The notes beneath the pieces are model-generated. The model was not told where the DNA came from. It did no database searches and was given only the letters and a program-made list of their open reading frames with translations. From Fundicoccus_A sp052115865 (GTDB taxonomy: Bacteria; Bacillota; Bacilli; Lactobacillales; Aerococcaceae): a stretch of 64,000 nt of DNA. This document shows, piece after piece, positions 8,048-16,987 of the stretch. The stretch's first letter is position 1. The number at the start of each line of letters is the position of its first letter. A program made the position numbers and the translations under genes. The stretch covers positions 124,001 to 188,000 of the forward strand of contig NZ_JBQKME010000002.1 in the NCBI RefSeq assembly GCF_052115865.1. Reading direction: 5' to 3'.

Positions 8048-8317
8048 TTAATAACTTAAACAGCAAGGCAAACGTTGGTATTTTAACACATTTCTTTATT
8101 TATGCAACATATTAATTCAAACATTAAATCAAGCCTTTTTGTCTAGTCTACTTATTTCATAGTAAAATATAAGTCTATCAATTGAAAAGCCGTCATATTT
8201 TATTAGTACATCATATTATTTTAAGCGTTTCAAAAACTTCTAAATCAACTGATAATCCCTGATGGCAATACACAGAACATTTTTAAAATGAGTATTGTTA
8301 CTACAGCCTATTAAAAT
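8048..8317. other. AT-rich non-coding stretch upstream of the integrase relic
   Basis: I see no coding frame, RNA gene or repeat in this stretch. It follows the broken 5' end of the integrase relic and is probably residual mobile-element or recombination-scar DNA. Confidence 0.4.
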
Positions 8318-8347
8318 AACCACCCTCAATTAATTTTGAGAGTGGTT
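8318..8347 (-). terminator. terminator of the GH78/DUF4091 operon
   Basis: The stem AACCACCCTCAA / TTGAGAGTGGTT (one mismatch) encloses a 6-nt loop and lies 49 nt beyond the GH78 stop. T-rich sequence flanks both sides, so it could work in both directions. Confidence 0.65.
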
Positions 8348-8395
8348 TATTTTTTAGTGAAAGACACTTATTATTTCGATTTAAACCTTCCTCCT

Positions 8396-10309
8396 TTACT
8401 CCTTTACGAGTAACCTATGATAATAATAAACCGGCATGGCACTCCAACCATGGCAAAGACTGCCAGCTCCGTTAAAATCTTCTTTTCCTAAAATTGTTTC
8501 CCAAAATGTCGTCGCTCCATGATTGAGCATAAAGCCATAATCATTATCTAAATCATTCAATACATACTCACGATAGTCGGCATTATTTTTTAATAAAGCG
8601 TCATAAAAATAACCTTTCATCGACAAGGTGATTGGAATTAAATTATTTACTCCTGTTAAGATTTCAAGTATTGTTTCTGATTTGGCTGTATCTGCTACCC
8701 CCGAAAGGACGGCTAAACTATTCCCTAAAACGGAATAATGAAATGACTGGGTATCCAACTTATACAAATGTCTATCCTCATCAAAGAAAATATGATTAAT
8801 AGCTTGAATCATCGGTTGTTCAAAGAAACTAACATCCTCCCCCACCATCTGACAAAGATATTTATAGTGTTGCATCGCATACAGAAAATAAGTATTTAAT
8901 ATCAAAGAGTAGTTCTTTTCTGTTGTTTGATTATTCGTCGCTCTCATTATTTCATTATCATGATGACTCCCTTCACTCCATTCATAGAAGTTCCAAAAAG
9001 GATAATCAAAGTCTGGAATCAATTGTGTGTGATCAATCTTTGAAAGAAAGTTTTCCATAATGATTTTCAATTGAGGAAAAACTTCTTCTAATATCGTTTC
9101 ATCAGCTGAGTATTGGATGTATTCATATATTTGAACAAGATAAACCAAACTATAATATGGAATAGTTAAGTTAATATAGCTAGGAAAACAAATATCTAAT
9201 AAACCATCCTCACGAAGTCCTTTTGAGATTAAGACCAGATTTGCACGAGCATAGGCATAATTATTAAAGGTAAAGTAACCACATAACATTTGATTGCGGC
9301 TATCTAAGGTATACAGTGCTTGTTCGCGCCATGGACAGTCGACATAATGCTCTAACATACAATTTTTTAAGGTTTGAATCGATACATCATAAATATTTTT
9401 TCTAAGGTCTGTCAATTCAAGATGATTTATACTATTTAATTTAACAGGATAGACGATTTCATTTAATCCAAGATAATGGATTCTAATGGGTTCTTCATAG
9501 TAGATTTGTAAATAACGACAACCAAATTTAAATAAATAATTTGAAAACTGATTGTGCCCTTCCTTTGCATAATAACTCACACTAAAATCGCGGTCATCAA
9601 TTAAATGCTGTACGGCATTTTCAACGAGATTCTCGCCAAAAGTGATAGTTATTTTTTGATCCTTCGGAGAATAAATATCCAATTCTAGAAAGCCAACACT
9701 TTGACGACCTAAATCAAAAACAGCGCTGTGCTTATCTTCAACAATTTTAGCTGTAGCTAACCGTCCATTAAAATCAAAGTCTTCTATCGGTTTCTTATAA
9801 AAAAGATACGATTTTTCGACTAAGTCTGACTCGCTAAAAGGACGCTCAATATTTCTCGCATCATACGCAAAGCTTAAACCTAGTTGCCTCGTTATAATTT
9901 TATCTTCATAACTTATGTAATTATCATGCAATTTTGACAAGGTATTTATTTGACTATAATCAATGACTTGGTCGTTATTGATTATTTCAAATATAAGCCC
10001 TGCTTGGGCAGGATAATAAGTTTGTGTGCCTTCAATGCCATAATGCCAGACCAGAATTTCAATGGTATTTACTTCATTTTGTTTTAAAAAAGGGGTGATA
10101 TTTATTTGTTGATAAATTTTATAGTTTGGGTAATCGGGGTATTGGCCAAATCCCCCTACTCCACCATTCACATAAACAACAAAATTTCCATCGCAAGAAA
10201 TATTCAGTAGAACATCCCCATTTTTCCATGGAATACTTGTTTTAAAATGACCATATTCATCTTTTTGCTGCTGTGAATTAATCCAAATCCATTTTGCTTT
10301 TTGAAACAC
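8396..10309 (-). CDS. alpha-L-rhamnosidase-like glycoside hydrolase (GH78-type)
   Basis: This 637-residue protein begins with a jelly-roll carbohydrate-binding region (AKWIWINSQ, FVVYVNG), like the N-terminal domains of GH78 enzymes. The (alpha/alpha)6 catalytic domain contains HYVDCPWREQALYTLDSRNQ (D324-C325-P326), the GH78 DCPxR-type signature, and a later FWNFYEWSEG segment. There is no signal peptide, so substrates would be imported oligosaccharides. It is 18 nt downstream of the DUF4091 gene and shares its promoter. The exact sugar is not certain; other six-hairpin glycosidases look similar. Confidence 0.75.
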   Translation of the reverse strand: MFQKAKWIWINSQQQKDEYGHFKTSIPWKNGDVLLNISCDGNFVVYVNGGVGGFGQYPDYPNYKIYQQINITPFLKQNEVNTIEILVWHYGIEGTQTYYPAQAGLIFEIINNDQVIDYSQINTLSKLHDNYISYEDKIITRQLGLSFAYDARNIERPFSESDLVEKSYLFYKKPIEDFDFNGRLATAKIVEDKHSAVFDLGRQSVGFLELDIYSPKDQKITITFGENLVENAVQHLIDDRDFSVSYYAKEGHNQFSNYLFKFGCRYLQIYYEEPIRIHYLGLNEIVYPVKLNSINHLELTDLRKNIYDVSIQTLKNCMLEHYVDCPWREQALYTLDSRNQMLCGYFTFNNYAYARANLVLISKGLREDGLLDICFPSYINLTIPYYSLVYLVQIYEYIQYSADETILEEVFPQLKIIMENFLSKIDHTQLIPDFDYPFWNFYEWSEGSHHDNEIMRATNNQTTEKNYSLILNTYFLYAMQHYKYLCQMVGEDVSFFEQPMIQAINHIFFDEDRHLYKLDTQSFHYSVLGNSLAVLSGVADTAKSETILEILTGVNNLIPITLSMKGYFYDALLKNNADYREYVLNDLDNDYGFMLNHGATTFWETILGKEDFNGAGSLCHGWSAMPVYYYHRLLVKE

Positions 10310-10327
10310 TTCAACGTTCCTCCAAAA

Positions 10328-11995
10328 TTATTTGTGGTTTGCTATTTCAGTTGCGATTCTTTGATTTATTTCTTCTCGTTTTTCTAATAACCATTGGCTT
10401 TCTTTTGGATAAGAGCTAAAGGTAAGCTCTTTTTCTAAATCTGCTTCTAATATCGATAAAACTTCTTCTTTACCAATTAATGATTCTAGTAATTGCAATG
10501 CCCGCTGATCTTGTAGCGCATCATAAAATACTTCCATTCGAATGGATTCAATTGGCCCATCCTCGCCTGGATATACGATAAAGGCATCACCGGAAGGAAA
10601 ACCATAACCAGCATCGGTATTTTGAAATGGATTAATCGCTTTTTTAGATAGTTGTGACCACCAGAAATTATAACCCCACTGTAAAAAGCCTTTAATATCA
10701 TATTTATATAATTGGAAACCAATGATGCGATTTCTAGCTGACGGGAATGTAAAGAAACGATTTGCAACTTCTTTATATTGACCACAACAATAATAAGTCC
10801 ACAAATCTTCCACTTGGTTTTCAAGAAACGGCTCAATATGTGAAGTTGCTGGAATGGGACGTTTCACCAAATCATTTTCATAAAAGACATAGTCTGATAA
10901 GGCATCGATAATCGGATATTTACTTAGATGTTCATAGATAATGTCACTCGCATTTTTATATGATTCTAGATGATCAAGGCTAGGTTCATCCGAAACATGG
11001 AAGTATACTTTATCTTCTAATCCATGTTCTTGAATAAACAACTTTAACTCCGGTAAGAAAGTAGCTAAAAAGGCTTTATATTCTTCACCACTGGCATCAG
11101 TATTCCATCCAAAAATCTTTTTCTTTTCTCCGTTGACTGTCGCTATAATTTTTGGCGCATGATAGGCACCCCACTGAGTAAATAAATGTGACATTTCAAA
11201 ATACTTCACACCATTTGTTAGACACATCTCAACCCATTGTAACAATTTACTAAATGAGAACTGATATGTTTCATCATTTTTCTCAACATCCACTAATTGG
11301 ACTGTTGGTCGCTCGCCACCTATCTCGGTATCAAGAGGAGGGGTAAACAGTGGTGTTAATATCATATTAATACCGTGGTCAACAGCTGTCTTAATGTATG
11401 AGTCAACTAATGACCAATAATCTGGGCTAAACAATTCGACACCATAATATTCCATAATCGAATCTGTGTGAAACCATTGCGTATGAATTAATTCTTGTTC
11501 TGGTGATTTCACAGGAATAACGGTCAATTCAAAAAGTTCTTCACCAAGCAGCTCAGCTGTTTCAGTTTCAAATTTAATTTTAATTGGATAAGTGCCATCA
11601 GCAATACTCTCATTGATATCAACCGTTATCCAAATCGTCCGCCATTGATTAGTAAAAGCTGTAATTCCATCATTATCTAGTTTATATAATGGGTCTGGGA
11701 ACAGACTTGCTTGTGTTCGTAACACATTATCATCATGATCGTTATATATAGGAAATTCTGACGGAGCCAGTCCAACAGCTCTTAAATTAATGTTTGAAGC
11801 TAAATCAGACTCAACCTTAACAGCAATATTTTTTATGAGAGGTCCTTTCGAACGATAGGCAACTTGAAAAGAATAAATCTCATTTTGTAACGCTGAGCCT
11901 TTTTTTACTTCAACCAGATCCAATGCTTCGTCTGGAAAAACTTTTTCAAGCGAACTAATCACTTGCGTTTCAAAGATTTTTATATTATTAGTCAT
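10328..11995 (-). CDS. DUF4091 domain-containing glycoside-hydrolase-like protein
   Basis: This 555-residue protein has an N-terminal beta-sandwich (about 1-165) and a TIM-barrel-like centre with the acidic pair in YFHVSDEPSL (D336-E337), followed by the DUF4091 C-terminal region (GFLQWGYNFWW). DUF4091 proteins resemble GH123/GH20-type enzymes, where such a DE pair is catalytic, but the substrate is undefined. No signal peptide is present. It leads the two-gene operon with the GH78-like gene. The promoter at 12064-12092 has an attached palindrome. Confidence 0.75.
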   Translation of the reverse strand: MTNNIKIFETQVISSLEKVFPDEALDLVEVKKGSALQNEIYSFQVAYRSKGPLIKNIAVKVESDLASNINLRAVGLAPSEFPIYNDHDDNVLRTQASLFPDPLYKLDNDGITAFTNQWRTIWITVDINESIADGTYPIKIKFETETAELLGEELFELTVIPVKSPEQELIHTQWFHTDSIMEYYGVELFSPDYWSLVDSYIKTAVDHGINMILTPLFTPPLDTEIGGERPTVQLVDVEKNDETYQFSFSKLLQWVEMCLTNGVKYFEMSHLFTQWGAYHAPKIIATVNGEKKKIFGWNTDASGEEYKAFLATFLPELKLFIQEHGLEDKVYFHVSDEPSLDHLESYKNASDIIYEHLSKYPIIDALSDYVFYENDLVKRPIPATSHIEPFLENQVEDLWTYYCCGQYKEVANRFFTFPSARNRIIGFQLYKYDIKGFLQWGYNFWWSQLSKKAINPFQNTDAGYGFPSGDAFIVYPGEDGPIESIRMEVFYDALQDQRALQLLESLIGKEEVLSILEADLEKELTFSSYPKESQWLLEKREEINQRIATEIANHK

Positions 11996-12063
11996 TTGTA
12001 CAACTCCTAATTTATTTTTATTGAGTTATCTTTGATTGCGTATTCAAAAATTCTTTCAAATTC

Positions 12064-12092
12064 ATTATATTTTACTTTTCGTCGGTTGTAAA
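12064..12092 (-). promoter_or_regulatory. promoter of the DUF4091-GH78 operon
   Basis: On the minus strand TTTACA (12087-12092) and TATAAT (12064-12069) are exactly 17 bp apart. The site lies 68 nt upstream of the DUF4091 start codon and directly abuts a 14-bp palindrome. Confidence 0.8.
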
Positions 12093-12106
12093 CTGGTTAT
12101 AACCAG
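12093..12106. promoter_or_regulatory. 14-bp palindromic operator candidate
   Basis: CTGGTTATAACCAG is a perfect palindrome touching the upstream edge of the -35 box. This placement suits an activator, or a repressor overlapping the -35 region. A half-matching cre-like sequence (CTAAACGCTTCCA, about 12157-12169) lies farther upstream between the divergent genes. No regulator gene is adjacent, so the protein that binds is unknown. Confidence 0.55.
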
Positions 12107-12225
12107 CATGCTAATGTTTTAGTCAAAACTGATAATTTTCGCTGGCTAAAAGATTACTAAACGCTTCCATCTTTATCACAATATGATAAAATAAATGCAT
12201 TATTATTGTTTGAAGGAGCAAATAA

Positions 12226-12867
12226 ATGAAATTAAAATCAAATGATCGTATATTATTTATTGGAGATAGTATAACCGACTGCGGAAGAAGTTATGAAGAT
12301 GATAAGGCATTAGGTTCAGGTTATGTATTTATCGCTGGTAATTTATTACTCGGTAAGTTTCCAGACTTACATTTATCCGTTCAAAATCGTGGTATCGGCG
12401 GAAATAAACTGATTGACTTAGTTAATCGTTGGCAAACAGACTGTCTTGACCTTAATCCAGATATCTTGAGCGTTTATATTGGGATTAATGATATTTGGCA
12501 CCATCGTACGGATGGTATCCCCATTGATCAATCTTATTTAGAAAATTTTGAACAACAGTACCGTGACTTGCTGACCCAAGCACGTCAACTAAATCCCGAA
12601 CTCCAATTAATTTTGATCCAACCTTTTGTTCTGCCAACATTAGAAGAACGCTTAGAATGGTCAATCGAACTAAATCAAATGAATCAAATAATTGCCCAAA
12701 TTGCAAAAGACTTTGATGCTGAATTGATTCAATTATCCGATCATTTCAATCGATTGCTAAAACACTCTGCTCCACTTGACTTTACAGTCGAAGATGGTGT
12801 TCATCCAACCGCTTTAGGTCATGGTGTCATCGCCAATCAATGGTTAAATTTAATCGAATCCAATTAA
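12226..12867 (+). CDS. SGNH/GDSL hydrolase (probable carbohydrate esterase)
   Basis: This 213-residue enzyme shows all SGNH blocks: FIGDSITD (catalytic S15), RGIGGNK, GIND (N88) and VEDGVHP (D190, H193). Family members deacetylate sugars, including rhamnogalacturonan and xylan. No signal peptide is visible, so it fits intracellular removal of acetyl groups from imported glycans. It is divergent from the DUF4091-GH78 operon, which supports a shared role. SD is GAAGGAG. A second, broken copy lies at 4206-4853. Esterase activity is inferred from the family; the acyl group is unknown. Confidence 0.88.
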   Translation: MKLKSNDRILFIGDSITDCGRSYEDDKALGSGYVFIAGNLLLGKFPDLHLSVQNRGIGGNKLIDLVNRWQTDCLDLNPDILSVYIGINDIWHHRTDGIPIDQSYLENFEQQYRDLLTQARQLNPELQLILIQPFVLPTLEERLEWSIELNQMNQIIAQIAKDFDAELIQLSDHFNRLLKHSAPLDFTVEDGVHPTALGHGVIANQWLNLIESN

Positions 12868-12911
12868 TTTTTAAAGGCTCTTTGTCAAATAAAATTGATA
12901 AAGAATCATTT

Positions 12912-12950
12912 AAAGGTCAAGCATCATTTTTTATGTAGCTTGATCTTTTT
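12912..12950 (+). terminator. terminator of the SGNH hydrolase gene
   Basis: An 11-bp stem (AAAGGTCAAGC with GCTTGATCTTT, one G-T pair) is followed by five T residues. It lies about 45 nt after the stop codon. Confidence 0.7.
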
Positions 12951-13157
12951 GGATTCTCTCTAACTCGTTTGGGGGGAATATAAGAAGTGCAAGGACGATT
13001 TATTCAAAAAGTTATTATTGCGCCACTTTGCATTGGATTTGTAGACTGTTAGGAAGGCATTGGGCAAACAGGTATACCCTTTTCGTGTTAGGGTTATATG
13101 CCCTCTGTAACTTTTTAGGTCGTAATCAATGTAAGATCTTCGTTTTTGTCTAAAGTT
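12951..13157. other. stretch with no recognised gene
   Basis: Together with the flanking terminators this forms a 346-nt gap between the SGNH gene and pepF. The G+C-richer tract (about 12990-13110) has no SD-supported frame, and its only open frame (minus, 12960-13196) runs through the downstream hairpin and resembles no family I know. The segment starting GGCTCTTTGTCAAATA at about 12876 recalls insertion-sequence ends, but I found no partner repeat or transposase. Confidence 0.35.
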
Positions 13158-13200
13158 ATAAATGAGGTTGATGACAAATTTCGTCATCAACCTCATTTAT
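13158..13200. terminator. strong bidirectional hairpin downstream of pepF
   Basis: An 18-bp perfect stem (13158-13175 with 13183-13200) has a 7-nt loop. It lies 13 nt beyond the pepF stop codon and would stop transcription of the lysine operon; its AT-rich flanks allow activity in both directions. Confidence 0.8.
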
Positions 13201-13213
13201 TGTAGAAGCTGTT

Positions 13214-14950
13214 TTATTTACTTGTTAATTCAATAAATTGTTCGACATAGCGTGCAACGCCATCAAGGGTAGACTGCCAGAAATCGACACTTGTTACATC
13301 GATATCCATCGTTTTAGCTACATCTTCAACAGAAGCAACCGTTGTTTTATTCAACATTTGGCCATATTTTTCAGCAAAACCATCCGGTTGATCTTGATAA
13401 ATTTCATATAAACCACGTGAGAATAGCCCACCAAATGCATAAGGGAAATTATAAAAACTCAATCCAGCTGAGTAATAATGTGTTTTATTTACCCACATAT
13501 ATGGATGTAGATAGTCCTTATCTAATCCTTCACCATAGGCTTCAAGTTGTGCATTCGTCATCATCTCAGCTAATTCTTCCGCAAACATAAAACTATTTTG
13601 ACGCTTCTCAAAAACTGCAGATTCAAATAAGTATCGTGAATAAATATCAACAATAATTTGAGTAACATCTTGTAAATATTGTTCAATGACAGCAACTTTT
13701 TCAGCGTCTGATTTACTTTCTTGAATTAAATAATTCATAATAATCGCTTCATTAAACGTAGAAGCTGTTTCTGCAACTGGCATTGAGTAAGACCAATTCA
13801 ATGGCTTATGTGAATGTATTTTTGTGCCGTGGTAAGCATGTCCTAATTCATGAGCAATGGTCAAAATATCACTTAATGACTCACCATAATTCAACATAAT
13901 CCGTGACTGCTTGATAAATGGTAGGTTTGAACAAAAAGCTCCTCCACGTTTGCCTTTACGAGGATAAAAATCCATGTAATTTTTATCATAGAAAGCTTCT
14001 GTCATTTCAGCTAAATCCGGAGCAAAGGTTTGGAATTTTTCAATTAAATAAGCCTTCGACTCTTCAACGGTGAATGTTTTGCTTGTCTCACCCATTGGGG
14101 CAAATAAATCATAGAAAGGCAGACCGTTTTCATGCCCTAATAAACTAGCTTTATGGGTTAAATATTTTCTAAACACAGGTAAGTTGGTTTTAATGGCTTC
14201 CATTAAAGCTTCTAAAGTTTGGCGACTCATGCGTGATTGATCTAATGTCGCTTCAAGTGGAGAATCAAAGCCACGCATGGATGATATGTCAATAACTTGT
14301 GATTTAATATTATTCAAGGAGAAAGCAATTGAATCTTTTATGCCATCATACATCGCTAATTCCGTTTCAAAGGCTTCTTTTCTAACTTGCGAATCTTCAC
14401 TATAAGCCAAGTTACGTAATTGACTTAACGTTTTGCTTTCACCACGAAATTCTGCTTCAGCGGTTGAAGTTAAATAACTTGTTAAGGCACTCCATCCACT
14501 TCCTGCTGAACGATTCAACTTACTAATAACTTCTTCAGCTTCATCACTTAATAAATGTTTTGCTTCATTTTTTAATTCAGAAAAATAAAAGGTATATTCA
14601 GCTAAATCTTTATCTTGCGAAATATCTATTTGTGTTTCACCTAAAAAACGATCAATCTGAGCATTAATTTTTGCAAATTGATTAAATTTGTTTGCTAATA
14701 CATTTTGATAGTTTGTACTTTCGCTATCTGTTGCTTTAGTAGCTAAATTTAAAGATACAAAACTCGATAGTTTACGGAATAAAACATATTGTTTTTCTCT
14801 TAATTCAATAATCGCTTTAATATTTTCAATGCTATCTTCAAATGTTATTTGTTCAAATTCTTCCAATAATTTATCTAAAGATTCCACATCATTTAGAAAA
14901 GTTGTATCTTCAAAACTAGGATATAAGTCATTCAATTGCCATTCGTACAC
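13214..14950 (-). CDS. pepF: M3-family oligoendopeptidase F
   Basis: This cytosolic zinc metallopeptidase cleaves short peptides. The 578-residue protein carries the HExxH zinc site HELGHAYHG (H367, E368, H371) and a downstream Glu in the NEAIIM region, typical of clan MA. Length is normal for the pepF/M3 subfamily. It is the last gene of the operon, 24 nt after dapL, so peptide breakdown is transcribed with lysine synthesis. It ends at a strong hairpin. Confidence 0.93.
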   Translation of the reverse strand: MYEWQLNDLYPSFEDTTFLNDVESLDKLLEEFEQITFEDSIENIKAIIELREKQYVLFRKLSSFVSLNLATKATDSESTNYQNVLANKFNQFAKINAQIDRFLGETQIDISQDKDLAEYTFYFSELKNEAKHLLSDEAEEVISKLNRSAGSGWSALTSYLTSTAEAEFRGESKTLSQLRNLAYSEDSQVRKEAFETELAMYDGIKDSIAFSLNNIKSQVIDISSMRGFDSPLEATLDQSRMSRQTLEALMEAIKTNLPVFRKYLTHKASLLGHENGLPFYDLFAPMGETSKTFTVEESKAYLIEKFQTFAPDLAEMTEAFYDKNYMDFYPRKGKRGGAFCSNLPFIKQSRIMLNYGESLSDILTIAHELGHAYHGTKIHSHKPLNWSYSMPVAETASTFNEAIIMNYLIQESKSDAEKVAVIEQYLQDVTQIIVDIYSRYLFESAVFEKRQNSFMFAEELAEMMTNAQLEAYGEGLDKDYLHPYMWVNKTHYYSAGLSFYNFPYAFGGLFSRGLYEIYQDQPDGFAEKYGQMLNKTTVASVEDVAKTMDIDVTSVDFWQSTLDGVARYVEQFIELTSK

Positions 14951-14974
14951 AAAATCGCTCCCTTATTATCATTA

Positions 14975-16183
14975 TTATTTTGTTAATCGTTGTAAGAGTT
15001 CAGTAATCACTGTATCAGATGCAAACATTGAAAGTCGAACAAATTGTTCGCCATTTGCTCCATAAGCAGAACCTGGTGTGGAAATAATCTGATATTTATT
15101 AAAAAGATCATCGAAAAATTCCCAAGAACTTTGTTCTTTAGGCGATTTCAGCCATAAATATGGGGCATCTTCTCCGCCATAAACCTGCATCCCCAAGCCT
15201 TCTAATGCTCCTTTTACTCGCTTAGCATTCGTTAAATAATGTTGAATATTCTCACGCAAGTTTTTTTGAGTAGCTGCTTCATAAACGGCTGCTCCTGCTT
15301 TTTGGATAATGTATGAAGCACCATTGAATTTAGTCGCTTCACGGCGCGCCCACAGCTGGTTTAGACTTTGTCCATCGTAGGCTAATTCCTCTGGAATAAC
15401 CATATAACCTAGGCGTAAACCAGTAAAACCTGCACTTTTAGAAAAAGATTTTAGTTCAATAGCACATTTTTTGGCACCGTCACACTCATAAATCGAATGA
15501 AGCATAGCATCCGTTTGAATAAAAGCTTCATAAGCGGCATCAAAAACAATTAAAGCATTATTTTCATTGGCATAATTAACGAATCTTTGTAAATCATCCT
15601 TATTGATAGCTTTTCCAGTTGGATTATTAGGGTAATTTAAATAAATAACATCAACCACTTCGTTTGGAATATCTGAGATAAAATCATTGCTTTCATTTGC
15701 ATCTAAATAAATCAATTGACTCCATCTACGAGTCTTGCAATCATATTCTCCTGCCCTACCCGCCATAACATTACTATCAATGTAGACGGGATAAAAGGGA
15801 TCCACGACAGCAATCTTGACATTATCATCAAATAAATCCTGTATATGAGCTCCATCACTCTTAGACCCATCAGAAATAAATATCTCTTTTTCATTGAGAT
15901 GAATACCTTTATCCAAGTAATCATTCGTCAAGATTTTCTCAATTAAAAATGAATAGCCTCCCTTAGGTCCATAACCATGGAAAGTTTCCATTTTCAATTG
16001 ATCATCTGCCGCTTGCTGAATAGCAGTTACAATCCCTGGTGCTAGTGGACGTGAAACATCTCCAATACCCAAGTCTAAAATATTTGCTTGTGGATTTGTT
16101 TGCTTAAAGGCTTCAACCTTCTCCTGTATTGTTACATAGACATAGTCTTCTTGAAACTTTGAAAAGTGTGGATTGAGGCGCAT
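14975..16183 (-). CDS. dapL: LL-diaminopimelate aminotransferase
   Basis: DapL converts tetrahydrodipicolinate directly to LL-diaminopimelate, bypassing the succinylase or acetylase steps. The 402-residue class I aminotransferase has LDLGIGDVSRPLAPG, YGPKGGYSFL, IFISDGSKSD and NYPNNPTG, and the PLP lysine in SFSKSAGFTGLRLGY (K249). The DGSKSD segment and surrounding residues are typical of DapL rather than of aspartate aminotransferases. It is 17 nt downstream of dapB, whose product it uses. To give meso-DAP for LysA an epimerase DapF is needed, which is not in this window. Confidence 0.88.
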   Translation of the reverse strand: MRLNPHFSKFQEDYVYVTIQEKVEAFKQTNPQANILDLGIGDVSRPLAPGIVTAIQQAADDQLKMETFHGYGPKGGYSFLIEKILTNDYLDKGIHLNEKEIFISDGSKSDGAHIQDLFDDNVKIAVVDPFYPVYIDSNVMAGRAGEYDCKTRRWSQLIYLDANESNDFISDIPNEVVDVIYLNYPNNPTGKAINKDDLQRFVNYANENNALIVFDAAYEAFIQTDAMLHSIYECDGAKKCAIELKSFSKSAGFTGLRLGYMVIPEELAYDGQSLNQLWARREATKFNGASYIIQKAGAAVYEAATQKNLRENIQHYLTNAKRVKGALEGLGMQVYGGEDAPYLWLKSPKEQSSWEFFDDLFNKYQIISTPGSAYGANGEQFVRLSMFASDTVITELLQRLTK

Positions 16184-16200
16184 TTTTAAAATAACCCCTT

Positions 16201-16977
16201 CTATAGATCTAAAACATCCGACATATCATAAAGTCCAGCTTTTGCATCCACTAAAAAATGTGCCCCTTTTAAAGCCCCAAGTGCAAACAAGCGTTTATCA
16301 TAGGCACGATGGGTGATTTCAATTTCTTCGTTATTATTGGCAAAAATAACCGTATGTTCACCAACGATATCTCCTGTGCGAATAGCGTGGATGCCTACTT
16401 CATGATGGGGTCTGTCATCATAATGTCCTTGACGACCATTTTGAGTTTGAATGTCCTCTTTCACTTGAGATTGAATACTGTCCAATAACATCAAAGCCGT
16501 TCCACTAGGAGAATCTTTTTTATAGCGATGATGTTTTTCCATGATTTCGATATCATAATCTAAGGGATAAAGATAATTCGTCAATAACTGGACTGCTTTT
16601 TGCATAACATTAATGCCGATACTTGTATTATGTGCATTAATAACCGGAATGTTTTTAGATGCCTCATTGATTAATTCCTCTACCGCTTCCGTTTGACCGG
16701 TTGTTGCTAATACGAGAGGCAGCTGATATTTATTAGCAAAGTTAACAACCGCCTCACTCAAGGCTGCTGACGAAAAATCAATCATAATATCTACGTCAGG
16801 TTTTTCATTAGCGAAATAAATATCTAGTGCCTCAAAAGTATTAAAGGTTGGGATTAAAGGATTGTCTTCCTTTTCATGTTGCACAGCCAGAACGACTTGA
16901 TCCGATTGTGAGCGATGGATAAGTTGCCACAGAGTTTGTCCCATAGCGCCACTTGCGCCGACTAATAATATGTTCAT
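16201..16977 (-). CDS. dapB: 4-hydroxy-tetrahydrodipicolinate reductase
   Basis: DapB reduces the DapA product with NAD(P)H. The 258-residue protein has the nucleotide-binding loop LVGASGAMGQTL and the substrate loop EKHHRYKKDSPSGTAL (family signature with two His, Lys and SGT). It lies between dapA (10-nt gap) and dapL (17-nt gap). Confidence 0.95.
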   Translation of the reverse strand: MNILLVGASGAMGQTLWQLIHRSQSDQVVLAVQHEKEDNPLIPTFNTFEALDIYFANEKPDVDIMIDFSSAALSEAVVNFANKYQLPLVLATTGQTEAVEELINEASKNIPVINAHNTSIGINVMQKAVQLLTNYLYPLDYDIEIMEKHHRYKKDSPSGTALMLLDSIQSQVKEDIQTQNGRQGHYDDRPHHEVGIHAIRTGDIVGEHTVIFANNNEEIEITHRAYDKRLFALGALKGAHFLVDAKAGLYDMSDVLDL

Positions 16978-16987
16978 TTTTTATCTC

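Noticed and set aside
12157..12169. cre site between the glycan genes (CTAAACGCTTCCA)
   Set aside because: Only the right half matches the CcpA consensus; the left TG is absent.
12960..13196. 78-codon minus-strand frame upstream of the SGNH/pepF gap hairpin
   Set aside because: It begins within the 18-bp terminator stem of pepF, lacks an SD and resembles no protein family.
12870..13213. Insertion-sequence remnant (GGCTCTTTGTCAAATA resembling IS ends)
   Set aside because: No matching inverted end, target duplication or transposase fragment was found, so the resemblance is not enough.
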